A stretch of 64,000 nucleotides of DNA from assembly GCA_964016985.1 (NCBI GenBank), contig OZ024825.1, positions 39,741,557 to 39,805,556 of the forward strand. Reading direction: 5' to 3'. This document shows, piece by piece, positions 41,504 through 50,915 of the stretch (positions are counted from its first letter, which is position 1; the number at the start of each line of letters is the position of its first letter). Under the pieces are notes generated by a model. The model saw only the letters and a program-made list of their open reading frames with translations, did not search any database and was not told the origin of the DNA. Both the position numbers and the translations under genes were made by a program. The DNA comes from Anodontia alba (taxonomy: Eukaryota; Mollusca; Bivalvia; Lucinida; Lucinidae).

Positions 41504-41724
41504 TTAACCCTTGTACATGTATGCTGAATAAATTAAGATATGTCACGCCCATTTCTAATTTTCAGCCAATCAGATCACTTGATCCAGATTGTTGATATAA
41601 ATTCACTTACTTAATGGCAAACAGTGCAGATCCAGATCAGTTGGATTCTTCAGAAGCCAACTGATCTGGATCTACACTGTTTGTAAAGGCAGGGTATATC
41701 CGGGTTCAGCAGAACTAGGGTTAA
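41504..41724. mobile_element. Family A MITE
   Basis: It begins TTAACCCTTGTACATGTATGC (a small insertion) and ends TTCAGCAGAACTAGGGTTAA. Core GATCCAGATCAGTTGGATTC with partner GAAGCCAACTGATCTGGATC. Confidence 0.9.
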
Positions 41725-42044
41725 TGATAACACAGACATAACCTTTGCATTTGTTTTTTAAACACACAAACACTTCAAGATTTTCTATCTGAACTCTTTC
41801 TGTTACCATGTATATCTGTGCCCAAAAGCTCAGATCAGCCTTTTATGCTGTTTGCCATTCTATTTATATCCTTTGTCAAAGGTTCCTTTTAGAATTGTTA
41901 GATCTGTCATCTAAATTCAAAGGCAACATAGTACATTTTGGATGCTTAGGGATGTAGAGTTCTGACATACACAATACAAAGATTTTGCTAATCACAAAAT
42001 ATATACTAGAAACGTATCAGTATGACACAGATGCCTCTGCCCAG
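41725..42044. other. No recognised feature
   Basis: No gene or repeat assignment, apart from a worn GCTCAGATCAGCC phrase near 41830. Confidence 0.4.
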
Positions 42045-43263
42045 GGCCATCCTCACCCACATGCAGGCATTTTGCAAAAAATGAAGTTGAAAAAAGGGCC
42101 ATAACTCTCATAATAATTGGCAGGTTTTACCCTAAATTGAACGACCATATTTTATGATTATATACCTGTGTATAAAATATGAATCCAATACACACATCAA
42201 TCTTTTTTAAAAAAATATCGGAAGGAAAACATCTTTTGAAGATGAAAAAGGGCCATAACTCCCATAATAATGGGTTGATTTTACCCTAATTGGAACTTGA
42301 CCTCTAGTTTATACCTGTGTGTTTAAATATGAATTCAAAACACTAATGTTTTCAAAAGATATCAAACTGAAACTATTTTTCAACGTTGAAAAAGGGCCGT
42401 AACTCCAAAAATAATTGGTGGATTTTACCCTAAATCAAACTTGACTTATATTTTATAATTATATGCTTGTGTATAAAATATAAATCCAATACACTAATCT
42501 TTTGAAAAAGTTATGGAATGAAAACCATTTTTCAAAGTTGAAAAAGGGCCATAACTCCCAAAATAATAGGTGGATTTTACTCTAAATTAAACTTGACCTA
42601 AAATAATCGGTGGATTATACCCTAAATCAAACTTGACCTACATTTTATGATTATATACCTGTGTACAAAATTTGAATCCAATACACTAATCTTTTCAAAA
42701 GATATCGAACAGAAACCATTTTTCAACTATTTGTCAACACTGATAAAAGGGCCACTCAAAAAATAATTGGTGGATTTTAGCCTAAATCGAACTTGACCTA
42801 TATTTTATAATTATATGCTTGTGTATAAAATATGATTCCAATACACTAATCTTTTCAAAAGTTATGTAACTGCAACCATTTTTCAAAGTTGAAAAAGGGT
42901 CATAACTCCCAAAATAATAGGTGGATTTTACTCTAAATTAAACTTGACCTATATTTTATGATTATATACCTGTGTATAAAATTCTTTCATAAGATATTGC
43001 ACAGAAACCATTTTTCAAAGTTGAAAAAGGGCCATAACTCCCAAAATAATTGGTGGATTTTACCCTAAATCAAATCTGACCTATATTTTATGATTATAGA
43101 TCTGTGTATAAAATTTCAATCCAATACACCAATCCTTTCAAAAGATATCGCATGGAAACTATTTGTGTGGACGGACGGACGGGACGGACGTACATATGGA
43201 CAGTGGTGATACTAATAGTAACTATATGCCCCCCATTGACATGTACATGTATATAGCAATAAA
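42045..43263 (+). mobile_element. Helentron/pearl-like element, seven ~150 bp units
   Basis: Units are anchored on AAAAAGGGCCATAACTC at about 42091, 42244, 42386, 42538, 42740, 42889 and 43023. The fourth has an internal ~50 bp duplication (TAATCGGTGGATTATACCC). A GGACGGACGGGACGGACG tract follows at 43169-43187, and the 3' end contains TATGCCCCCCATTGACATGT. No clear 5' end was found. Confidence 0.78.
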
Positions 43264-43371
43264 ATATTGTGTCATATGCCATTTATTTATTGTTTTGCAT
43301 ATTTAATTGGGTGGTTATGATGGCAGCTTCCATGACAGTATTTTCTACATTTTCAAAGCCCAATAACTTTC

Positions 43372-43774
43372 TTAAGCCTAGTCCAGCTGAACCTGGATAT
43401 GCCCTGGCTTTACAGTGTAGATCCAGATCAGCTCCTACAGATCTGGATCTGCACTGTTTGTCATTACGTATATAAATTTGTATCAGCAACCTGGATCAAG
43501 TAATCTAATTACACTACAACCTCTTTAGAACACGGTTCGTTATAACACAGTTTGGATATAACACGGTTCAAAGATGGATCCCAAAAATGTATAGATTATA
43601 TTGAAAAATGACCATTCAATATAATTTATACATTCTTGTTCGGATATAACACGGTTTTTTAACTAACACGGTTTATGCTATGGACCCCAACAACAGTGTT
43701 ATAAGAGATTGTGGTGTAGCTGAAAATTAGAAGTGGGCGTGGCATCTTAATTTATTCAGCATGGCAAGGTTTAA
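43372..43774. mobile_element. Family A MITE split by family O
   Basis: It begins TTAAGCCTAGTCCAGCTGAA and ends CAGCATGGCAAGGTTTAA. The core is shortened (CAGATCAGCTCCTACAGATC). O interrupts at 43510/43717. Excision of O and one TA gives CTAATTAGCTGAAAATTAG, matching CTGATTGGCTGAAAATTAG of intact copies. Confidence 0.9.
43512..43716. mobile_element. Family O TA-flanked MITE nested in A
   Basis: TA at 43510-43511 and 43717-43718. Ends CACTACAACCTCTTTAGAAC and TTATAAGAGATTGTGGTG. The centre ATAGATTATATTGAAAAATG pairs with ATTCAATATAATTTAT. Same family as 20888-21107. Confidence 0.93.
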
Positions 43775-43867
43775 TTCTTTACCCATTTTCATATCTCTGT
43801 CACGAAACTGTTGAGCTTAATAGGTTCTTTACTTTCAGGTATGTTTGTTATTTGCTGTGTGTTTTCC

Positions 43868-44040
43868 TTTAAGGCCTGTCTGTCCCAATACTTAGGATAA
43901 ATATGGTTAAATCCATTTGAAAACCTACTGAATTGTCTAGAAAAAGATGTCTGAATGACAAACACTTATGTGGATCCAAATAATCGCAGCTCAAATTGCA
44001 GAAGTATGTTGTAGTATTTAGGGTAACTATGGCAATGTAA
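43868..44040. mobile_element. Family B MITE, diverged
   Basis: GGCCTGTCTGTCCCAATACT, then ATGACAAACACTTATGTGG and TATTTAGGGTAACTATGG. The core is largely lost. Confidence 0.5.
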
Positions 44041-44176
44041 TATGCCCTGAAAGAACAGCCTGTATACACAGACTCCCATGGGCTTTATCTGTTTGCATGA
44101 CAATAGGACTAATTTTTCTCATGGTATGAGCCATAAAATACCAAATACACCCTAAATACTCAAACCAGAGGACTCG

Positions 44177-44608
44177 TTAACACTTGTTCTGCTGAACCCG
44201 GATATACCCTGCCTTTGCAAACAGTGCAGATGCAGATCAGTTGGCTTCTTCAGAAACCAACTGATCTGGATCTGCACTGTTTGTCATTCAGTATGTGAAT
44301 TTATATCAACAAACTGGATCAAGTAATCTGATTGGCTGAAAATTGGAAGTGGATATGGCACCTTACCGTATTTACCGTATGTATTCGGACAGAAAGGCCT
44401 GAGCAAACAGTTTCGACCCAGATGAGACGCCGCAGAATGCGGCGTCTCATCTGGGTCTACACTGTTTGCCACTCATCCAGCAATTTTTAGACACAACATC
44501 GGGTAGTGAATTGTACTGGTTCAAATTTCAGAACATATATGGTAAGGAGCTGAGGTGTCCGAATACTTAGGGTAAATACGGTAATTTATTCGGCACAACA
44601 AGTGTTAA
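44177..44608. mobile_element. Family A MITE split by family B
   Basis: It begins TTAACACTTGTTCTGCTGAA and ends CGGCACAACAAGTGTTAA. Core GATCAGTTGGCTTCTTCAGA with AACCAACTGATCTGGATC. B lies in the right arm. Excision with one TA restores CACCTTAATTTATTCGG. Confidence 0.92.
44366..44581. mobile_element. Family B TA-flanked MITE nested in A
   Basis: TA at 44364-44365 and 44582-44583. Perfect 11 bp ends CCGTATTTACC/GGTAAATACGG. The core CCCAGATGAGACGCCGCAGA pairs with TGCGGCGTCTCATCTGGG. This 216 bp copy defines the true borders of family B. The 62-codon frame across it is an artefact seen wherever B occurs. Confidence 0.95.
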
Positions 44609-44637
44609 GGGATATCAACAGATGATAATTCTGGGAT

Positions 44638-44878
44638 TATTAAACTGAGCCATCTCATGACCAAACCAACAAAATGGATGTGCACCAAGCAAAGACTCAG
44701 ATCAGCCTGGGCATCTGCCCAGTCTGATCAGAGTCTTTGCTGTGCACTCAACTGGTAGCTAAGGACCCAAGCTTTCTTCATGCTGACAGTGAAGACTCTG
44801 ACCAGACTGGGCAGATGTCCAGGCTGATCTGTCTTGATCATGTCATGTCGTTTTGTTGGTTTTGTCATGAGGTTGCTC
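44638..44878. mobile_element. Family Q palindromic element
   Basis: GAGCCATCTCATGACCAAAC and AAACCAACAAAAT on the left are mirrored by GTTTTGTTGGTTTTGTCATG and AGGTTGCTC on the right. Inside, CTCAGATCAGCCTGGGCATC pairs with GCCCAGTCTGATCAGAG. The 128-codon frame starting at 44737 covers this element and then poly-T, so I reject it as a gene. Confidence 0.7.
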
Positions 44879-44985
44879 ATTTTTCTTATCTTTCAGTTGA
44901 AAAACATAATGTTGTGGGTACTCTTTTGAAGAGCCCCTGTGAAGTGCTTCTAATGAACACCCACTCAATATGTTGTTTTTTGTTG
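44868..44985. mobile_element. Family L core fragment
   Basis: GTTGTGGGTACTCTTTTGAA with partner GAAGTGCTTCTAATGAACACCC, flanked left by TTTTTCTTATC. The right end is replaced by T-rich sequence. Confidence 0.6.
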
Positions 44986-45197
44986 TTATTATTATTCTTT
45001 TTTTTTTTTGTTGTTTGCTTTTTGTTGTTTTTGAGAAAACTACCCAAGAATTATCATCAAATACTCCTTCAGATACTGTATGGCCTTGCCATATTTGACA
45101 TCCTAGGGAAGTGTCTAAAATAGGCTGGCTGAATGGTAAACAATGCAGACACTAATCAAACTGCTCCTATCTCCTTTAGGAACAGTTTGACCTTGGT

Positions 45198-45494
45198 AAA
45201 TGCCAGACAGTGTCTCAGTTGGATGCACGTCTGAATAATGATCAGGAAGTTGCGGGTTCAATTCCCGTCGGCAACATTCTTTCTTGGAGCTTGATCATGA
45301 AATGTTTTCTATGGTCATTCCCTCCCTTCCACTGATTCAAGAAGGGCAGTTGTCAGTTTCTGGTGAAAGAATGTGCACAATACTGGTTAAGAGAGACTAA
45401 ACCTGCCCAGTAAAAAGCGTGGTTCGGTAAACTGACAGCGCTCAACCTGACCCCATTGGGTTGACTGGGCCGTAAAACCTCAACACAAACACAA
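45198..45494 (+). mobile_element. SINE F copy 11, forward, with 8 bp target duplication
   Basis: Head with GTCTCAGTTGGATGC (A box) and GGTTCAATTCC (B box), then GGCAACATTCTTTC, AGTTTCTGGTGAAAGAATG and the tail GGGCCGTAAAACCTCAAC plus ACAAACACAAA. ACCTTGGT is at 45190-45197 and 45495-45502. It lies in a worn core palindrome (CAGACACTAATCAAACTGC). Confidence 0.9.
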
Positions 45495-45536
45495 ACCTTG
45501 GTTGATACTGTATGATCAGACATAATTGTCTGATCA

Positions 45537-45775
45537 CAGTTGTTCAAAGCGTCGTTAGCTTAACGAGCTCGTTAAGGGTCATTTCGTTAACTGTTTTAGC
45601 GGATTCAATACACAATATTCTGATATTTTTTGCTGAAAAAATGTGAGTAGCTTTTGCACTGCAAAAGCTACTCACATTTTTTCAGCAAAAAATTTCAGCA
45701 TATTTGCGTATCACTCGATGTAAATTTTAACGAATCGTTAACTAACGACATCGTTAGTTTTGAACAACTGGACCC
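45537..45775. mobile_element. Family N MITE, inverted relative to 11.5 kb
   Basis: CAGTTGTTCAAAGCGTCGTT to GTTTTGAACAACTGGACCC. The hairpin core at about 45624-45696 is identical in arms to the 11.5 kb copy, and the flanks match its reverse complement closely (CGAATCGTTAACTAACGACA). Its right flank, TGAATATTTAGGGTAACTATGG, is a B terminus. Confidence 0.9.
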
Positions 45776-46018
45776 TGAATATTTAGGGTAACTATGGTAT
45801 ATCTAGGAAACTATTTGCATAAATTATATGATACTGACCTTATATGGCCTTGGATTAATAGCAATATGGAGAAATTTGATCCAATATATCTTCTGAAATG
45901 CCATAGCAATTTCATACAACAATGCATAACCAATTTTACTAAATGTCACAGGAAACAATATTTTATGGTAAATGTCCTAAATTTTCGAACACCAAACTGT
46001 GTGACAAAATGACATATG

Positions 46019-46088
46019 CAAACAGTGCAGACCCAGATCAGTCCGCTCTTTCAGGGGCAGTCTGATCATGGTCAACACTGTTTGCCTT
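46019..46088. mobile_element. C2/B-type hairpin core
   Basis: GCAAACAGTGCAGACCCAGA, TCAGTCCGCTCTTTCAGGGGCAGTCTGATCATGG, CAACACTGTTTGCC. No outer ends found. Confidence 0.6.
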
Positions 46089-46240
46089 TCCACTAAATAT
46101 TTTAAGAAACAGCTGCTAAAAAAAAGCAAAATTTAGGCCAAAATAGTATGAAAAAAAGTGTTCGTTTTTAGGACATTTACCGTACTTACAATATGGGAAC
46201 TGTCACTGCCTGAAGACAGGTCTATTACATAACCCTTAGC

Positions 46241-46325
46241 TCCAGATAACAGGGATAGCTAGATATTTTTTTTTATTTCTCCACAAAAATATATGTTGTA
46301 GGTACACATTAGAAGTACCTCTGCA
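46241..46325. mobile_element. Family L left half
   Basis: TAGCTCCAGATAACAGGGAT through GTAGGTACACATTAGAAGTACC. It changes to B sequence at about 46330. Confidence 0.7.
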
Positions 46326-46329
46326 AGGT

Positions 46330-46685
46330 ACAGATCTGATCAGGATCTACAATATTTGCCACACATCCAGCAACTTTTAGATACATGAAAAAGTATTGAA
46401 ACGACTTGTTCAAATTTAACCCTTGTCATGCTGAATAAATTAAGATACCACGCCCACTTCTAATTTCAGCCAAGCAGATTACCTAGAGGTTGTTGAAACA
46501 AATTCACATATTTAATGACAAAAAATGTAGATCCAGATCAGTTGGCTGCTTCTGAAGCCAACTGATCTGGATCGACACTGTCTGCAAAGGCAGGGCATCT
46601 TTGGGATCAGTAGGACTAGGGTTTAAGATAAGTATAAGAATGAGGTGGGGTGTCTGAGAATACTTAGGATATTAAAATAGATACC
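46330..46685. mobile_element. Family B right half split by family A
   Basis: CAGATCTGATCAGGATCTAC, CACATCCAGCAACTTTTAGA, CGACTTGTTCAAATTTAA, then A, then GATAAGTATAAGAATGAGG and GAGAATACTTAGGATA. Excising A restores the B right arm. Confidence 0.85.
46420..46622. mobile_element. Family A MITE nested in B
   Basis: TTAA at 46416-46419 and 46623-46626. Ends CCCTTGTCATGCTGAATA and GGATCAGTAGGACTAGGGT. Core GATCAGTTGGCTGCTTCTGA with GAAGCCAACTGATC. Confidence 0.92.
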
Positions 46686-46844
46686 CACAAGATATGTTTT
46701 GGTCCAAACAATTATCATCTCAAATATCATCTTATCAGGAGCTGTGATACTCATTAGAATCATCTCAGAAAAAGAAAATATCAGTACTTTTTGGATGAAA
46801 AAAGTGCCTTATCTGGAGCTATGCCATTATTGCCATAACCATGC
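46686..46844. mobile_element. Family L pieces, rearranged
   Basis: CACAAGATATGTTTTGGTCC, GATACTCATTAGAATCATCT and CCTTATCTGGAGCTATGCC are L parts out of normal order. Confidence 0.5.
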
Positions 46845-47062
46845 CATATTTACCATATGTATTTGGACAGACAGGCCTCAGCAAACAGTGTAGACCCAGA
46901 AAAGATGCTGCAGAATGCCACTTCTCATCAGGGTCAACACTGTTTGCCACTCATCCAGCAATTTTAGACACAGCATAGGGCAGTAAATTGTACTTTTTCA
47001 AATTTTAGAAAAAGGTATGGTAAAGAGTTGAGTGTCCGAACACTTAGGGTAAATATGGTAAC
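46845..47062. mobile_element. Family B MITE, complete
   Basis: CCATATTTACCATATGTATT to CACTTAGGGTAAATATGG. It contains GCAAACAGTGTAGACCCAGA, GATGCTGCAGAATGCC, CCACTCATCCAGCAATTTTA and the right arm up to GTCCGAACACTTAGGG. Confidence 0.9.
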
Positions 47063-47287
47063 AAACATGAGATCATTTTCTACTTTGAGGTGCTCAAATA
47101 AATTATTGACCAAGGACAAATAAACCCAGAAAAACCATGACTGAACAGACCTTGAGACAAGGAGGCACTTGTACAAACAATCGCTTATAAATCTATGGTC
47201 AATTGCAGAACTAACTTGACAAAATATTTGCTTTATCATTTTCTGAGCACAGAAAAAGTACAGTACTGATTATTAATACACAGCCCT

Positions 47288-47490
47288 AGAAAGGATGCAT
47301 AAAAAGGGATAATTATGGGATAATTTTCCACATTTCTCAGAAAAACCATACATTGTGGGTGCTCGTTAAAATCACCTGGAGGAAGTGATTCTAAAGAGTA
47401 CCCACTACACGTTTTTTTTGGGTTTTTTTTTTGAGAAATAAGAATAATTATCCCTCAATTATCCCTTTATGCATCCTTATCTGGAGCTAT
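47288..47490. mobile_element. Family L variant with different outer arms
   Basis: GGATGCATAAAAAGGGATAA is mirrored by TTATCCCTTTATGCATCC. The core GGGTGCTCGTTAAAATCACC pairs with GTGATTCTAAAGAGTACCC. Outer arms differ from typical L. Confidence 0.78.
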
Positions 47491-47574
47491 TCAGTACTTT
47501 TGTCCCCAGCCTACCTCTAAAAGTAGGTGATCATATGAAACTCCAGCAGTGGGCAATGAGATTTAAAAGCTAAG

Positions 47575-47755
47575 TTAACCATTGCCATGCAGAATAAATT
47601 AAGATGCCACGCAACTTCTAATTTTCAGCCAATCAGATTACTTCATTAAGGTTGTTGATATAAATTGACAAAATGACAAACAGTGCAGATCCAGATAGCT
47701 AACTGATCTAGATCTACACATTTTGCAAATGCATGGCATATCCGGTATCCCATTT
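47575..47755. mobile_element. Family A MITE, right end lost
   Basis: It begins TTAACCATTGCCATGCAGAA. Core CAGATCCAGATAGCTAACTGATCT is diverged. It ends near CATATCCGGTATCCC without a TTAA. Confidence 0.78.
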
Positions 47756-47769
47756 TAAGACTGAATAGA

Positions 47770-47965
47770 CGAAAACATATGTTGTGGTACTCATAAGATA
47801 AGAGGGAGTACCCAAATCATATTTTTTTTTTTATTTCTCCACTAAAACATGTGGGTACTCATCAGAAGCACCTCTGCAAGGTGGTTCTAATAAGTACCAA
47901 TGACATATGTTTTTGTGGAGAAATAAGAAAAATATCAGTATTTTTGGCTGCGCCTTATCTTGAGT
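47770..47965. mobile_element. Family L palindromic MITE
   Basis: GTGGGTACTCATCAGAAGCA with GGTGGTTCTAATAAGTACC, TTTTTGTGGAGAAATAAGAAA on the right. A second small L piece precedes it (GTTGTGGTACTCATAAGATA). Confidence 0.78.
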
Positions 47966-48727
47966 TATGCATACAGTCTTATCAAGAATCATTGGCTTTG
48001 AAAAGAATGCAAAGGCTTATTTGTATATTGTAGTTGTTCAGATATACATAAATCCTAGCACAGCTCTTTTTCCATGACATGGCTGAAATAATGAAATTAC
48101 ACATGCATAGTTGGGTAATTGTCTCATCAAACAATTTATAGACCCATATAACTGATGTTGGTAAAATAATTGGGTCCAATTAGTACAAATTTGGCACCAT
48201 GCACCAATATAATTTAATTCTCTTTGGAAAAAGAGATAAATTTTTAAGTAGGTTACACCTCCTGACTAAACAGCTGACTATCATTATCAGAAACTCAAAT
48301 CTTTTCTTTCAATTTCATGAAATCAAATTAGCACTTTTGAGCATTGAACCAATAATCACAGCAACTGCAAACAAATGGCCGCCACCAATGTTAGAAATAA
48401 CATCAAAATGCATAAACTACAAGCCAAAATCATACCAGATTGTCTGTTTAAATGTATTTTCTTCATTATTTTACAGTTTTCTTTGCATTTTAAATAATTT
48501 CTATGCCTGTTTATAGTGAACTGAGCTGAACCACAAGTAAAAGCAACCAATCACAACACGTCTGCAGCTGATATTGTGATTAATTTTCTGCACCCGAATG
48601 ATGCAAGAATTTATTTTTTCTGTGCCAAAACATGAAAATATGAGTCGATGACACAATGGCGCAGCCTGGCTTGAACACTGCACACAAGATATTATTTTAA
48701 ATACTGTAACAACCCTGCTGGGACAGA
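47966..48727. other. Longest repeat-poor stretch of this part, no gene shown
   Basis: Open frames of 105 (plus, 48199-48516), 84 and 65 codons (minus) exist, but have no recognisable motif, are AT-rich and mutually overlapping. I cannot support a gene. If a real exon lies in the window this is one of few places for it. Confidence 0.35.
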
Positions 48728-48865
48728 AGGCAAACAGTGTAGGCCTAAAGTACACACTGCAGAATGTGACATTTGATCAGGGTCTACTTTGCTTGCCACT
48801 CATCCAGCAGTTTAGATACAACAACAGGTAGTCAAATGGACTTGTCAAATGATTGGGCAAAGTAT
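48728..48865. mobile_element. Family B MITE, right half
   Basis: GGCAAACAGTGTAGGCCTAA, CACACTGCAGAATGTGACAT, GCCACTCATCCAGCAGTTTA, GTCAAATGGACTTGTC. The ends are worn. Confidence 0.7.
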
Positions 48866-48951
48866 CTGAAGGGACTGTAGATATTCATCAGAACTGATTT
48901 GACAGATCAATTCTAATGAGCAGTTGTGTAGCCAGACACCCAGGAAAAACT

Positions 48952-49075
48952 ATGCCTAGAGTCACTTCCAAAATAGGGGCTACTCTTAAAGGAATGAATT
49001 TGCTCCTATAAGGAGCAAATTCTTTCCTTTAAGAACAGCCCTTATGGTAAAGAAGCAAAATATTTTATGATAATG
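48952..49075. mobile_element. Family T palindrome
   Basis: GGGGCTACTCTTAAAGGAAT and GAATTTGCTCCTTA-type arms: AATTTGCTCCTATAAGGAGCAAATT is a perfect hairpin, flanked by CTTAAAGGAATG/CTTTCCTTTAAG. Related pieces occur at 7.19, 55.44 and 61.57 kb. Confidence 0.7.
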
Positions 49076-49260
49076 CCACTTTCTTATAAATATTTTTCTT
49101 ACATGCTACGCACATGCGAATGTACGTAAAATGAGCTCTACGCCTATGATGAGTACCAACAATGAATGTTTCCCTTAGGAACTGACATACATAACTCTAG
49201 AGGAGATGATTTTGTTTTAAACCTAAACTGATTTGTTTCTCACTTCTTATCCCAAATATC

Positions 49261-49414
49261 ATAGCTCAAGCTAATTAAGACACTTTTTTCAACCCAAAAG
49301 AGTTGATATTTTTCTTATTTCTCCATAAAAACATGTGGGTATCAATTGGAAGACCTTACTGAGCACTTCTAATAAGCACCCATAACATATGTTTTCATGG
49401 AGAAATAAAAAACA
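49261..49414. mobile_element. Family L, cut on the right by A
   Basis: AGCTCAAGCTAATTAAGACA, CTCCATAAAAACATGTGGGT, core ATTGGAAGACCTTACTGAGC with CACTTCTAATAAGCACCC, then GAGAAATAAAAAACA. Confidence 0.75.
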
Positions 49415-49621
49415 TTAACCCTTGAATAAATTAAGATGCCACATTTACTTCTAATTTTCAGCCAACCTGATTACTTGTTCCAGTTCATGCTGATACAAAT
49501 TCACAGCTACTTAATGACAAACAGTGCAGATCCAAATCAGATGGCTTCTCCAGAAAACTGATCTGGATCGACACTGTTTGAAAAGTCAGGGCATATCCGG
49601 GTTCAGCAGGACTAGGGTTAA
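49415..49621. mobile_element. Family A MITE
   Basis: It begins TTAACCCTTGAATAAATTAAG (a few bases of the end deleted) and ends TTCAGCAGGACTAGGGTTAA. Core CAAATCAGATGGCTTCTCCA is worn. Confidence 0.87.
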
Positions 49622-49770
49622 GAGGCACTAGAATTCCCCAACACGGCAATTCTAAACAGACATACATGCATTTCTAACTTACTAAGCCCTGTTTTTAAGA
49701 AAAGAATATTTAAAAAATATTTGTTGCCTGTTGAATTTGTCAACAGGAAACCAAAGGCTGAAGGGTACTT

Positions 49771-50012
49771 TTAACCCTTAAACTGCCATTCACAACAATT
49801 GTCCTCTGCTTTGTCGTCTGCTTGTGATTTTAATAGTCATTTTTGCAAACAGTGTGGACCCAGATCAGACTGCTCCTCTAGGAGCAGTCTGATCAGGGTC
49901 CACACTGTTTGCCTGTATGCAAAAATAGGTTTGAAAAGTTTGCAAGAATATTCAGCAGACGACATAAACAGACGACATTTTCAGATGCATGTTTTCTTGG
50001 CGCTTGGGTTAA
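49771..50012. mobile_element. Family C2 MITE
   Basis: TTAACCCTTAAACTGCCATT to TTCTTGGCGCTTGGGTTAA. The core GGACCCAGATCAGACTGCTC pairs with GAGCAGTCTGATCAGGGTCC. About 90% alike to the 18.4 kb copy by eye. The 121-codon frame starting here is the repeat and its flank. Confidence 0.9.
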
Positions 50013-50094
50013 ATGCCCTGGCAGAGAACAGTTACTGGTTCTTCATGGTTGCATCAAGAAATAATCTCTACCTTTTCCAAAGTTTTAGTATGGT

Positions 50095-50275
50095 AAACTT
50101 TTTCAACCAAAAAGAATTGATATTTTTCTTATTTCTCCACAAAAACATATGCTGTGGGTACTAATTAGAGAACTTTGATGAGGCACTACTAACGAGTACC
50201 CACAACATACATGTATATTTATATGGAGAAATAAGAAAAATATTTACCTGATACTCCCGCTTATCTAGATCTGTG
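50095..50275. mobile_element. Family L palindromic MITE
   Basis: TTTTTCAACCAAAAAGAATTG, CTCCACAAAAACATATGCTG, worn core, CGAGTACCCACAACATACATG, GGAGAAATAAGAAAAATATT, GATACTCCCGCTTATCTAGAT. Confidence 0.8.
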
Positions 50276-50908
50276 CTTTTCTTTTACTAAATGAATGATG
50301 CATTATCATCTCACCACAACAGTGATTCATAGCCTACTTGATGACAATTTCTTGTCTCTGTTTATATCAATGTCACCCTGCATAAACAGTTCTCTTCAAA
50401 CAAAATGTATATCTGGAGAAAATGTAGGAAATAAATTCACCGGAAAATATTCATGGAAAAAAATCACAGTTTTGGGTAGAAAAAAGTCAATGTAAGAAAA
50501 GTCACAGAATTGGTTTTAATCTTGTTTTCCATAGTGTTAAGTGAGTTACTGATTTAAAAGTAGGATACATCAGGAAAACTGATATTAAATACCCTAAATT
50601 TTTGACAATAGTCTGTTTTAAGTGGAAGATTTTTTTTTTATATTTTTATGACTTTTTTCCTGTGACTTTCTTTTCAATCACTATGTGAATACATCTGTAT
50701 GTTTTGCGTCATCATCATTATCTCAATCATAATAATAATAACAACAGTAATAATACTATAAATAGTAATAACAAGAATTCCGCGGAAGGCGTCATCGCAC
50801 CTGCTGGCGCAAAAGTCACAGGAGCCACAATCAGAATGTGGTTATTAAATAAGTTTATTTCATTCTTAGCAGTGCTTACTTGGAAAACTGGGTTGAAAAA
50901 AGTGTAGA
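50276..50908. other. No recognised feature
   Basis: AT-rich, with an AAT/AAC-rich microsatellite at 50727-50775. No gene. Confidence 0.45.
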
Positions 50909-50915
50909 CAAAGTG

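Noticed and set aside
44737..45123. Longest open frame of the window (128 codons)
   Set aside because: It spans the family Q palindrome, an L core and a poly-T tract that yields the Leu/Phe run. No domain, and composition follows the repeats.
45204..45275. Possible tRNA gene on the plus strand
   Set aside because: A and B boxes are present, but the sequence cannot form a full cloverleaf with paired acceptor ends and it continues into the SINE F body with a target duplication.
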